In this document: piece after piece, positions 53,062 to 60,372 of the stretch
Numbering within the stretch: the stretch's first letter is position 1
How the letters are laid out: each line of letters begins with the position of its first letter
Assembly (NCBI GenBank): GCA_964251965.1
Contig: CAXULQ010000008.1
Span: 132,317 to 196,316, forward strand
Direction: 5' to 3'
DNA length: 64,000 nt
Source: Mucilaginibacter_A sp964251965
GTDB lineage: Bacteria; Bacteroidota; Bacteroidia; Sphingobacteriales; Sphingobacteriaceae
Program-made: the position numbers and the translations under genes
The notes under the pieces: model-generated
Databases searched by the model: none
Told to the model about the DNA's origin: nothing
Seen by the model: only the letters and a program-made list of their open reading frames with translations

Positions 53062-54174
53062 ATGAAAAAATTACTTGTTTTAATCATATTGATTTTAAAT
53101 GTCGTACACGCATCCAGTCAAACTCCAAAAGAAATTATAGCAAAAGTTTTTAATGCACAGCAAACACTAAAAACAGTATCCTACACTTTAGTTCGTACAG
53201 ATACTTTAGTAACCGGAGATATTAGAACGATGACAGGGAGTTCTAAGATATTAATTGATAAAACCGACCCGGTTTTTGGTTTTAAATTCTGGGTTCAAAT
53301 GAATAATGATAACAGTGAAATGGTTTATGATGGGCATATAGGTTACGAAACCAATTCGAAAGATAAAACTTACACATTGATAAATAATCCTTCTGATCAA
53401 CTTCTTTATCGTGGAGCCGGACACTTGATTTTAACAGATATGATTAAATTAGATACCTCCAAAGCTATCAATTTTAAGGCCAACCAAGATTCCCGCTTTT
53501 ATTATCTAACAATGTTTTATCCTGATATAAAAGAATACAGCGTAATAAAGCGGGCTAAAACGGTAAAAATTAGTAGGGAAACAATGTTGCCGTTATCAGT
53601 CAGACAACATCAGGAAACATTAGGCCATGTACAGGATTTATTTTACGAAGCAAAAGAAGTAGATATTAATAATCCCTCTTTTAGTTATAATTTTTCTTTT
53701 CCCGGCTTTTTGAAAGACTATCGCCAGCAAATAATAATTAAATCAGGCAGCCCGGTTTTGACTTTGAAAGATAAAGAAGCACCTGATTTTGAATTGGTTT
53801 CTTTTGATAATAAAAGCATAAGCTTATCCAAAATGCGAGGCAAAGCAGTCTTACTTGATTTTTGGGAATTGTGGTGTGGCCCTTGCTTAGAATCAATGCC
53901 AAAAGTTCAAAAATTATATGACACTTATAAAGAAAAAGGATTACTTGTTTATGGCGTAACCAATGAGACAAAGCAAATTCAATCTTCAAAACAGTCAGTG
54001 CAAGACAGAAAAATAAGTTTTCCGATGTTAATTGGTAATGAGCAACTCAAGAAAAATTATAAGCTGAATGCCATTCCACTTTATATTTTAATTGATAAAA
54101 ATGGTAAAGTAGTTTTTGTTAGTGAAGGATATTCTGATAATATGGAAGCAGCTATTAAAGCGGCACTTATTTAG
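53062..54174 (+). CDS. TlpA-like thioredoxin-domain protein with lipoprotein-sorting-like N domain
   Basis: 370 residues from ATG 53062 (MKKLLVLIILILNVVHASSQ is a signal peptide; the frame before it is not conserved-looking). Residues about 20-225 resemble the LolA/DUF2092-type half-barrel found before redoxin domains in Bacteroidota (KTVSYTLVRTDTLVTGDIRTMTG). The C-terminal redoxin domain (about 240-370) has KEAPDFELVSFDNKSISLSKMRGKAVLLDFWELWCGPCLESMPKVQ with the CGPC redox pair. Probably a periplasmic disulfide reductase. Base composition is lower in G/C than the neighbouring polysaccharide genes. Confidence 0.82.
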   Translation: MKKLLVLIILILNVVHASSQTPKEIIAKVFNAQQTLKTVSYTLVRTDTLVTGDIRTMTGSSKILIDKTDPVFGFKFWVQMNNDNSEMVYDGHIGYETNSKDKTYTLINNPSDQLLYRGAGHLILTDMIKLDTSKAINFKANQDSRFYYLTMFYPDIKEYSVIKRAKTVKISRETMLPLSVRQHQETLGHVQDLFYEAKEVDINNPSFSYNFSFPGFLKDYRQQIIIKSGSPVLTLKDKEAPDFELVSFDNKSISLSKMRGKAVLLDFWELWCGPCLESMPKVQKLYDTYKEKGLLVYGVTNETKQIQSSKQSVQDRKISFPMLIGNEQLKKNYKLNAIPLYILIDKNGKVVFVSEGYSDNMEAAIKAALI

Positions 54175-54202
54175 AGAATATGTAAATCAAATTTTTTGCT
54201 TA

Positions 54203-54214
54203 TAAAAGAAGCAT
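54203..54214 (+). repeat. Dispersed 12-mer copy
   Basis: An exact TAAAAGAAGCAT preceded by AAATTTTTTGC, 29 bases after the TlpA-like gene. Confidence 0.7.
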
Positions 54215-54243
54215 TAGCAAACTTGATAATAAGAATTACAAAC

Positions 54244-54402
54244 ATGAAAGCTTTGGCTAAAGCTTTAAAAGTTGATTTTGAAACAGAGAAAAGTCCTTAT
54301 AATCCTGTTTTTGTGGCTAAGATCAAGCAATCCCAGCAAGATATGAAAGACGGAAAAGGGACGGTGATAACACTTGATGAATTGAAAGCGTTGTGCAAAT
54401 AG
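54244..54402 (+). CDS. DUF2683-like small protein, probably N-terminally truncated
   Basis: 52 residues from ATG 54244: MKALAKALKVDFETEKSPYNPVFVAKIKQSQQDMKDGKGTVITLDELKALCK. The pattern (I/M-K-A-L-x-K-A-L-K-V-x-F-E ... SPYNPxFVAKI) is that of DUF2683/YafN-type antitoxin-like proteins in Bacteroidota, which normally carry some 15-20 more residues at the front. Upstream the frame only offers IKEALANLIIRITN, written partly by the dispersed motif. No toxin gene follows, so it is probably an orphan or decayed antitoxin. Confidence 0.5.
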   Translation: MKALAKALKVDFETEKSPYNPVFVAKIKQSQQDMKDGKGTVITLDELKALCK

Positions 54403-54469
54403 TCTTTCAATCATAAACTAACTTTAACCACTAAATCTACACAACTCACGATTTTCCTGCTTCAACTCT

Positions 54470-54477
54470 TATCTTTG
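54470..54477 (+). promoter_or_regulatory. Candidate -7 element before kdsA
   Basis: TATCTTTG matches TAnnTTTG and lies 24 bases before the kdsA ATG; a good TTTG partner at the right distance is missing. Confidence 0.35.
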
Positions 54478-54500
54478 GGCTTCTTATATAATAAAGCCTG

Positions 54501-55283
54501 ATGGATTACAACCTCCTCCAAACCAAACCTTTTTTCATCGTCGGCCCATGCGTAATGGAAAACCAGGATTTACTATTTTTAGTGGCAGAAAAACTGGTTG
54601 CCATTCGGGAGAAATTAGGTGTAACCATCATTTTTAAATCTTCTTTTGATAAGGCGAACCGAACATCGATCAAATCTTACCGCGGACCGGGAATTGAAAA
54701 AGGTATGGAAATGCTGCAGGCCGTAAAAGAAGAATTTGATTTGCCGGTTACCACGGATATCCACGAACCATACCAAGCTAAAATTGCTGCCGAAGTGGTA
54801 GATATTTTACAAATTCCCGCTTTTTTATGCCGCCAAACGGATTTGTTGGTTGCTGCTGCCGGAACCGGTAAAATTGTCAACATCAAAAAAGCACAGTTTT
54901 TATCCGGTCAGGATATGTTTTATCCGGCACAAAAAGTGGCGGAAGCTGGCAATAACCAGGTAATTTTAACTGAACGCGGCAACAGTTTTGGTTACAATAA
55001 CTTGGTGGTCGATTTTCGGAATTTGGCTGATATGAAAGCTTTTGGCCATCCGGTTTGTATGGATTGTACGCATTCGGTTCAACGGCCGGGAAGCGCGGGC
55101 GGTAAAACCGGCGGCGACCGCAAATTTGTTCCTTCCATGGCGCGGGCAGCAAAAGCGTTCGGCGCAAACGGTTATTTTATGGAAGCGCATCCCGATCCCG
55201 ATAACGCTTTAAGCGACGGGCCGAATATGCTTTATCTGAACGATGTAGAAAGTTTAATCAGCGAATTGGCCAATGCAGAATAG
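54501..55283 (+). CDS. kdsA: 3-deoxy-8-phosphooctulonate synthase
   Basis: Condenses arabinose 5-phosphate with phosphoenolpyruvate to KDO 8-phosphate, the first committed step of KDO for lipopolysaccharide. 260 residues, slightly shorter than E. coli KdsA (284). Family blocks: FFIVGPCVMEN, FKSSFDKANRTSIKSYRGPGIEKGMEML, VTTDIHEPYQA, DILQIPAFLCRQTDLLVAAA, VNIKKAQFLS, ILTERGNSFGYNNLVVDFR, MDCTHSVQRPG, FMEAHPDPDNALSDGPNML. The end overlaps the next gene, which makes the KdsA substrate. Confidence 0.95.
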   Translation: MDYNLLQTKPFFIVGPCVMENQDLLFLVAEKLVAIREKLGVTIIFKSSFDKANRTSIKSYRGPGIEKGMEMLQAVKEEFDLPVTTDIHEPYQAKIAAEVVDILQIPAFLCRQTDLLVAAAGTGKIVNIKKAQFLSGQDMFYPAQKVAEAGNNQVILTERGNSFGYNNLVVDFRNLADMKAFGHPVCMDCTHSVQRPGSAGGKTGGDRKFVPSMARAAKAFGANGYFMEAHPDPDNALSDGPNMLYLNDVESLISELANAE

Positions 55284-56220
55284 CAGGTTAAATGTTGCCC
55301 GGCGCGTGTTCCAAACCGAAATAGAATCGCTTCAAAGAGTTGTTAATCAGTTGGATGAACAATTTGACCAGGCCGTTGAACTGATTTTAAACTCCAAAGG
55401 AAAAGTTATTGTTTCCGGGATCGGGAAATCCGGTTTGATCGGCAAAAAGATTGTCGCAACACTTTCCAGCACGGGCACACCGGCTTACTTTTTGCATCCG
55501 AGCGAAGCTTTTCATGGCGATTTAGGTATCATCAGCAAAGAAGATATTATCATTTTAATTTCTTTTTCGGGAGAAACTGACGAAGTGCTCAAACTAATTC
55601 CTTTTCTAAAATGGAATGAAAATGAGCTTATTGCCGTCACCGGAAATCCAAATTCAACCTTAGCTAAAAATGTAAATTACTGTTTGAAAGTTTTGATCAC
55701 GCAGGAAGCTTGTCCGCTGCAGCTTGCGCCAACTTCCTCAACCACAGCGATTTTAGTTTTGGGCGATGCGCTGGCCATTACTTTAATGGAAGCCCGGAAT
55801 TTTTTGCAGGAAGATTTTGCGCGTTTTCATCCCGGCGGAAGTTTGGGTCGAAAATTGGTAACGCGCGTTAAAGATTTAATGCGGACCGATAACCTACCGT
55901 TCATCAAAGCCGATGCTTCTTTTACCGACTTAATTCTGTTAATGTCGGCAGGGCGTTTAGGTTTGGTGATTGTTGGCGATGAAAATAAGGTAGAAGGCAT
56001 TTTAACTGATGGCGATTTGCGGCGCGGTTTGCTGCGTTTCCCGGATACTTCAACCTTAAAAATCCTTGATATTTTCAACCCAAACCCAATTATAATTGCG
56101 GAAGAAGAATTTATCAGCGAAGCAGAAAACCTGATGATCCAAAAAAAAATTGCTACGATTTTGGTTGGTGATGCCGAAAAAAGTACCGTAAAAGGAGTAT
56201 ATCAAATTTATAATTTTTGA
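55273..56220 (+). CDS. kdsD: KpsF/GutQ family arabinose-5-phosphate isomerase
   Basis: Converts ribulose 5-phosphate to arabinose 5-phosphate for KDO synthesis. 315 residues: SIS domain (about 30-190) with GKVIVSGIGKSGLIGKKIVATLSSTGTPAYFLHPSEAFHGDLG and TSSTTAILVLGDALAITL, then two CBS repeats (about 205-315) with DGDLRRGLLRF. It overlaps kdsA by 11 bases. An in-gene exact motif (55913-55924) encodes DASFTD at the start of CBS 1, and another exact copy (56226-56237) follows its stop by 5 bases. Confidence 0.93.
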   Translation: MQNSRLNVARRVFQTEIESLQRVVNQLDEQFDQAVELILNSKGKVIVSGIGKSGLIGKKIVATLSSTGTPAYFLHPSEAFHGDLGIISKEDIIILISFSGETDEVLKLIPFLKWNENELIAVTGNPNSTLAKNVNYCLKVLITQEACPLQLAPTSSTTAILVLGDALAITLMEARNFLQEDFARFHPGGSLGRKLVTRVKDLMRTDNLPFIKADASFTDLILLMSAGRLGLVIVGDENKVEGILTDGDLRRGLLRFPDTSTLKILDIFNPNPIIIAEEEFISEAENLMIQKKIATILVGDAEKSTVKGVYQIYNF

Positions 56221-56225
56221 TGGCG

Positions 56226-56237
56226 ATGCTTCTTTTA
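56226..56237 (-). repeat. Dispersed 12-mer copy after kdsD
   Basis: An exact minus-orientation TAAAAGAAGCAT; on its strand AAAAAATTACC precedes it. A TATATTTG (56267-56274), a possible -7 element of the next gene, is 30 bases on. Confidence 0.65.
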
Positions 56238-56304
56238 GCAGGTAATTTTTTGCTTCTTAAAATTGATATATTTGCCAGCTTCCAACCAGAATTGAACTTC
56301 AAAA

Positions 56305-57627
56305 ATGCCGGATTCTAATCCTATCAAACCTTTTTCAACTTATCAAAAACCTGCTCAGGTTAAAATTGCGGTCATCGGTTTGGGTTACGTTGGTTTGCCG
56401 CTGGCAGTAGAATTTGCTTCAAAATTTGACGTGGTTGGTTTTGACATCAGCACTAAAAGAGTTGATGGTTTATTAACTGGTTACGACCGCACACGCGAAG
56501 TGGAAGCTGCACGTTTACAAGCGGTTATCTCTCCAAACGGAAAACTTTTTTGTACTTCGGAAGCAGAAAAACTAAGGGATTGCAACGTTTTTATCGTTGC
56601 CGTGCCCACGCCAACAGACAAGCACAACCGCCCGGATTTAAGGCTGATAAAAGAAGCATCCGTGTTGGTTGGCAAATCGTTGAAAAAAGGCGATCTGGTA
56701 ATTTATGAATCCACCGTTTATCCAGGCGTTACCGAAGAGGAATGTGTGCCGGTTTTGGAAGCAACTGCCGGTTTGGTTTTTAATGAGGATTTTTTTGCAG
56801 GATATTCTCCCGAAAGAATTAATCCCGGCGATAAGGAGCATACATTAGTCAACATTAAAAAAATAACTTCCGGTTCTACGCCCGAAGCTGCGGCTTTTGT
56901 AGATGAATTATACCGTTCGATTGTTTTGGCCGGAACGCATTTGGCGCCAAGTATCCGCGTAGCAGAAGCGGCGAAAGTGATCGAAAATTCGCAGCGCGAT
57001 ATCAACATTGCTTTTGTAAACGAGCTGGCTAAAATTTTTAATTTAATGGGCATTGATACCGGCGAAGTTTTGGAAGCGGCCAGCACGAAATGGAACTTTC
57101 TGAACTTTAAACCCGGTTTGGTTGGCGGCCATTGTACCGGCATCGACCCATATTATCTGGCGCAAAAAGCGCAGGAAGTTGGTTATCACCCGGAAATTAT
57201 TTTGGCTGGCCGCCGCTTAAATGACGGCATGGGCGCATATATTGCATTGGAAATCATCAAGTTGATGGTGAAAAAGGATATTCCGGTTAAACATGCCAAA
57301 GTTTTGATTTTAGGCTTTACTTTTAAGGAGAACTGTCCGGATGTCCGCAATACGCGCGTGATTGATATTGTTAAAGTTTTTAATGAATTTGAAACGGAAC
57401 TGACCGTTTACGATCCCTGGGCCGATCCGGAAGAAGTAAATTTGGAATACGGTTTTGCAACTTTCAATCATTTCGAACAATTAACCGAAAACTTTGATGC
57501 AATTGTTTTGGCTGTGGCGCACCAAGAGTTTCAAAACCTGGATTTAAATGTTTTAAAGAGCGAACGTGCTATAATTTATGATGTAAAAGGAGCATTGAAA
57601 GCTGGCGTTGCCGATGGCAGATTGTAA
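56305..57627 (+). CDS. Nucleotide-sugar dehydrogenase (TviB/WbpO-like)
   Basis: 440 residues of the UDP-glucose/GDP-mannose dehydrogenase superfamily. NAD site IAVIGLGYVGLPLAVEFA (about 22-39); catalytic Cys277 in VGGHCTGIDPYYL; C-terminal domain with KVLILGFTFKENCPDVRNTRVIDI. The TGYDRTREV segment after SKRVDGL is characteristic of the TviB branch, so oxidation of UDP-N-acetyl-hexosamine (for example UDP-GalNAc to UDP-GalNAcA) is more likely than of UDP-glucose. It precedes an epimerase gene and follows the KDO genes. An exact motif copy (56648-56659) encodes LIKEAS. Confidence 0.9.
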   Translation: MPDSNPIKPFSTYQKPAQVKIAVIGLGYVGLPLAVEFASKFDVVGFDISTKRVDGLLTGYDRTREVEAARLQAVISPNGKLFCTSEAEKLRDCNVFIVAVPTPTDKHNRPDLRLIKEASVLVGKSLKKGDLVIYESTVYPGVTEEECVPVLEATAGLVFNEDFFAGYSPERINPGDKEHTLVNIKKITSGSTPEAAAFVDELYRSIVLAGTHLAPSIRVAEAAKVIENSQRDINIAFVNELAKIFNLMGIDTGEVLEAASTKWNFLNFKPGLVGGHCTGIDPYYLAQKAQEVGYHPEIILAGRRLNDGMGAYIALEIIKLMVKKDIPVKHAKVLILGFTFKENCPDVRNTRVIDIVKVFNEFETELTVYDPWADPEEVNLEYGFATFNHFEQLTENFDAIVLAVAHQEFQNLDLNVLKSERAIIYDVKGALKAGVADGRL

Positions 57628-57701
57628 TTCTTTTTTGCTGATCTACAGTTTTCTGAAACCTTTTGACACTAAATTTCATACAAAACAAACATAGATTGTA
57701 C

Positions 57702-58757
57702 ATGAAAAAATTATTAGTAACCGGCTCGTCCGGGTTAATCGGTTCAGAAGTTTGCATCCATTTTGCTGATCTGGGTTGGGAAATCCACGGCATCGACAAT
57801 AACCAACGCGCTGTTTTTTTTGGTGCTAACGGCGATACACGTTGGAACGAAAGCCGGTTGCGAAGCAGGATCAAAAACTTTCATCACCACGAACTGGATA
57901 TCCGCGACCGTAATGGCGTGCTTGATTTGATTCGTTTTATCAAGCCAGACGCAATTGTACACACGGCCGCGCAACCAAGTCATGATCGTGCAGCCGATAT
58001 TCCTTTTGATGATTTTGATACGAACGCTGTCGGCACTTTTAATTTGCTGGAAGCTACGCGGAGATATAATACCGAAATTCCGTTCGTTCATATGTCAACC
58101 AATAAAGTTTATGGCGATGCGCCGAACGAAATTGCAATGACAGAATTGGAAAAACGCTGGGATTATGCCGATCTGGATTATGCTCATGGCATTGCCGAAA
58201 ATTTCCGCATCGATCAAACCAAACATTCGCTTTTTGGTGCTTCCAAGGTTTCGGCAGATATTTCTGTGCAGGAATACGGCCGGTATTTTAACATGCCAAC
58301 TACTTGTCTGCGAGGAGGTTGCTTAACCGGCCCAAACCACACAGGCGTAGAATTGCATGGTTTCTTAAGTTATCTGATTAAATGCAATCTCGAAGAAAAA
58401 CCTTACACCGTTTTTGGTTATAAAGGCAAACAGGTTCGGGATAACATTCATTCTTACGATGTGGCGCGTTTTATTGAAGAGTTTATTGCTGCGCCGCGTG
58501 TGGCAGAAGTGTATAACCTGGGCGGAGGAAAAGATAATACCTGCTCGATTTGGGAAGCTTTTGATCTGATTTCCAACATCAGCGGAAAGGAAATGAAGTA
58601 CAGTTACAGCGAAACTAACCGTATCGGCGATCATATTTGTTATTACAGCGATCTGCGGAAAATGCAGAATCATTATCCAAATTGGGGAATTACCAAATCG
58701 CTACAAACCGTTTTTGAGGAAATTTATCAATCCTGGATTGTTCGGAACGAAAAGTAA
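57702..58757 (+). CDS. NAD-dependent epimerase/dehydratase (CDP-paratose 2-epimerase-like)
   Basis: 351 residues from ATG 57702 (MKKLLVTGSSGLIGSEV). The stretch IDNNQRAVFFGANGDTRWN after strand 2 matches the CDP-paratose/tyvelose 2-epimerase subfamily. VHTAAQPSHDRAADIPFDDFDTNAVGTFNLLEA and MSTNKVYGDAPNE follow. At the expected YxxxK the sequence is LFGASK, with Phe in place of Tyr, as I recall for close relatives. Probably makes an unusual nucleotide sugar for a surface polysaccharide together with the dehydrogenase before it. Confidence 0.85.
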   Translation: MKKLLVTGSSGLIGSEVCIHFADLGWEIHGIDNNQRAVFFGANGDTRWNESRLRSRIKNFHHHELDIRDRNGVLDLIRFIKPDAIVHTAAQPSHDRAADIPFDDFDTNAVGTFNLLEATRRYNTEIPFVHMSTNKVYGDAPNEIAMTELEKRWDYADLDYAHGIAENFRIDQTKHSLFGASKVSADISVQEYGRYFNMPTTCLRGGCLTGPNHTGVELHGFLSYLIKCNLEEKPYTVFGYKGKQVRDNIHSYDVARFIEEFIAAPRVAEVYNLGGGKDNTCSIWEAFDLISNISGKEMKYSYSETNRIGDHICYYSDLRKMQNHYPNWGITKSLQTVFEEIYQSWIVRNEK

Positions 58758-58768
58758 TTGTGGCACAG

Positions 58769-58780
58769 ATACTTCTTTTA
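58769..58780 (-). repeat. Dispersed motif (GTAT form) after the epimerase
   Basis: A minus-orientation TAAAAGAAGTAT 12 bases after the stop, followed on the + strand by TCAACAAAAAAAG, the usual A/T tract. Confidence 0.65.
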
Positions 58781-58861
58781 TCAACAAAAAAAGTGGTTGT
58801 GCGTTAACAAAATGAGATACAGAAATGGAAGTATTTTCTCTCTACTAAACCTAATTAAATT

Positions 58862-59356
58862 ATGAAAAAAATAATATTAAAAACAGCATCTGTAATACTA
58901 ATTGCTTTAATTTTCTCTGCCTGTTCCAGTTTGAAAAAGAACCCGAATACCATTTCCCGAGGTAAAATTTCGGGCGATTGGGGAATTACGGCTGTTTCTC
59001 TGGAAGGTTTATTGGAAGGCAGCGTTCAATCGGCTTTTAATACGGCACCTTATAAATGTTTTGAAAATAGTATTTGGAAACTAACCAACAGTGGCAATGG
59101 TTCTTTTACCATCAATAATCCGGCAACTGGTTGTCCGGTCGGAACTTCTCAAAATATCTATTGGTCGTTTGCCAACAGCGCAAACGGACCGGAATTTCAG
59201 TTTAAAAAGCTTTATGATAAAGATAAACCGAAGAATGTGGAAGATGGTTACCGGTTGCTGGTTACAGCTACCACCGGCAACACCATGGTTTTAAAATCCC
59301 CGGTTACTTACGGCGGAAAAACCGGTTATGTGGTTTACAGCTTTGCACGGCAATAA
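58862..59356 (+). CDS. Lipocalin-like lipoprotein
   Basis: 164 residues; lipoprotein signal ILIALIFSAC-SS. The mature part (KISGDWGITAVSLEG...FENSIWKLTNSGNGSFTINNP...YWSFANSANGPEFQFKKLY...YRLLVTATTGNTMVLKSPVTYGGKTGYVVYSF) has the strand pattern of Bacteroidota lipocalin-like lipoproteins, starting with the G-x-W motif. Ligand unknown. An ACAG-type motif (58878-58889) encodes LKTAS in the signal peptide. Confidence 0.75.
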   Translation: MKKIILKTASVILIALIFSACSSLKKNPNTISRGKISGDWGITAVSLEGLLEGSVQSAFNTAPYKCFENSIWKLTNSGNGSFTINNPATGCPVGTSQNIYWSFANSANGPEFQFKKLYDKDKPKNVEDGYRLLVTATTGNTMVLKSPVTYGGKTGYVVYSFARQ

Positions 59357-59431
59357 ATTAACTACCTTTTTTTTGAAATATGATCAAATATTACATCTTG
59401 ATTTTTTGTTCATTATCAATGTAATTAAATT

Positions 59432-59812
59432 ATGTGGCTAAAAGACTGGAAATTTACCTCTCTAATAATAGCATCCGCTTTGTTAGTGTCTTGTGAAAGT
59501 TATAATCAGCAAAGCGCAGAAAAGGCTATAGATAGGTTCATAAGAATGAAATTCTTTAGCCCCAGTTCGTATCATCCAAAACATTATTATGCTCCTCAAC
59601 GTATAAAAATTTCTAAAGAAGATGCTAATACAGTTAATTCAATATTTAGTGATAGAAATGCAAAGGCATTTAACGGTTGGGGTATGGCAGTTGACATTGA
59701 AGCCTTAACAAAAAATGGTATAAAACGCGAGCAGTCTGCCACTTTTTATCTAAATCTATCATGCGATAGTGTAATCTCTTCAGATGTAGCACTATATTTT
59801 TACAAGAATTGA
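59432..59812 (+). CDS. Hypothetical lipoprotein
   Basis: 126 residues: MWLKDWKFTSLIIASALLVSC-ESY is a lipoprotein signal. The rest (SAEKAIDRFIRMKFFSPSSYHPKHYYAPQRIKISKEDANTVNSIF...) is unrecognised and rich in Tyr/Ser. A/T-rich codon use compared with the flanking genes. Confidence 0.6.
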   Translation: MWLKDWKFTSLIIASALLVSCESYNQQSAEKAIDRFIRMKFFSPSSYHPKHYYAPQRIKISKEDANTVNSIFSDRNAKAFNGWGMAVDIEALTKNGIKREQSATFYLNLSCDSVISSDVALYFYKN

Positions 59813-60033
59813 TTTAGACATCTGTTTCAAAGAAGCCTACATAATCGCTAATCAAGGCTTCAGCCCACATTGCACTGCAAAATGTAGAGACAGAATATCT
59901 TTATGCTGTTGTAAATGTGTTTTAACTTTAAACCAACGGTTGGTTGACAGGAACTTTCTTTCGGCACCTCGTTAATGATTTAATGTTGTATGAAAGGCTA
60001 CATTACCACAAATTCATATTGAACGGTTGTTAT
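59813..60033. other. Intergenic, nothing recognised
   Basis: About 220 bases without a gene. No dispersed motif, hairpin or promoter was convincing. Confidence 0.4.
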
Positions 60034-60285
60034 ATGAAGTATAAAATTTCTCCTTTAAATATTTTCAGTATTTATTTAATTTGCCGTTTTGTTTATTATG
60101 CATTAACTAAATCACATTTAGAAGATTGGGATATTCCTCTTTTTTTATTTGTTTTAATTCCTACGGTGATATTTTGTATAGGAATAGATTTTTTTCTTCA
60201 ATCACGAATTAAAATTGTTTGGAAAGTTTGGGCATATGAAACTATAATGGTTGTAATATTGGCTTGGTTGCTTGGGCTTATATAA
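60034..60285 (+). CDS. Small multi-span membrane protein, unknown
   Basis: 83 residues from ATG 60034, with three hydrophobic helices (LNIFSIYLICRFVYYAL, IPLFLFVLIPTVIFCIGIDFFL, AYETIMVVILAWLLGLI). Family not recognised. A longer frame from 59944 has an unlikely leader. Confidence 0.5.
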   Translation: MKYKISPLNIFSIYLICRFVYYALTKSHLEDWDIPLFLFVLIPTVIFCIGIDFFLQSRIKIVWKVWAYETIMVVILAWLLGLI

Positions 60286-60329
60286 TTCCATTAATACGAT
60301 ATCGGTTAGGTAGAAATCTAATTTAAGCG

Positions 60330-60366
60330 ATACTGTTTTTATGCCGATAAAAACAGTATTGCTTTT
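60330..60366 (+). terminator. Inverted pair of ACAG-type motifs, terminator hairpin
   Basis: ATACTGTTTTTA (60330-60341) and TAAAAACAGTAT (60348-60359) form a perfect 13-bp stem (60330-60342 with 60347-60359) around a 4-base loop, followed by a T run. Between convergent genes ending at 60285 and 60373. Confidence 0.75.
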
Positions 60367-60372
60367 TTTGAT

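Larger units (their letters stand above)
1971..60359. repeat. ACAG-type sibling motif TAAAAACAG[C/T]AT, 11 copies
   Basis: Copies start at 1971(-), 4257(-), 4287(-), 23615(+), 24883(-), 26677(+), 35515(-), 53168(+), 58878(+), 60330(-), 60348(+). It shares the first five and last two bases and the A/T flank with the GAAG-type word (for example CCTTAAATTTAGGTCGA before the core at 4287), differing in the middle. Four are in or at starts of coding sequence, the others intergenic. Confidence 0.7.

Noticed and set aside
59944..60300. The small membrane gene at 60034 as another integron-like cassette (GTTATATG at its start)
   Set aside because: No attC-length repeat follows it and the bases after its stop match the start only weakly.
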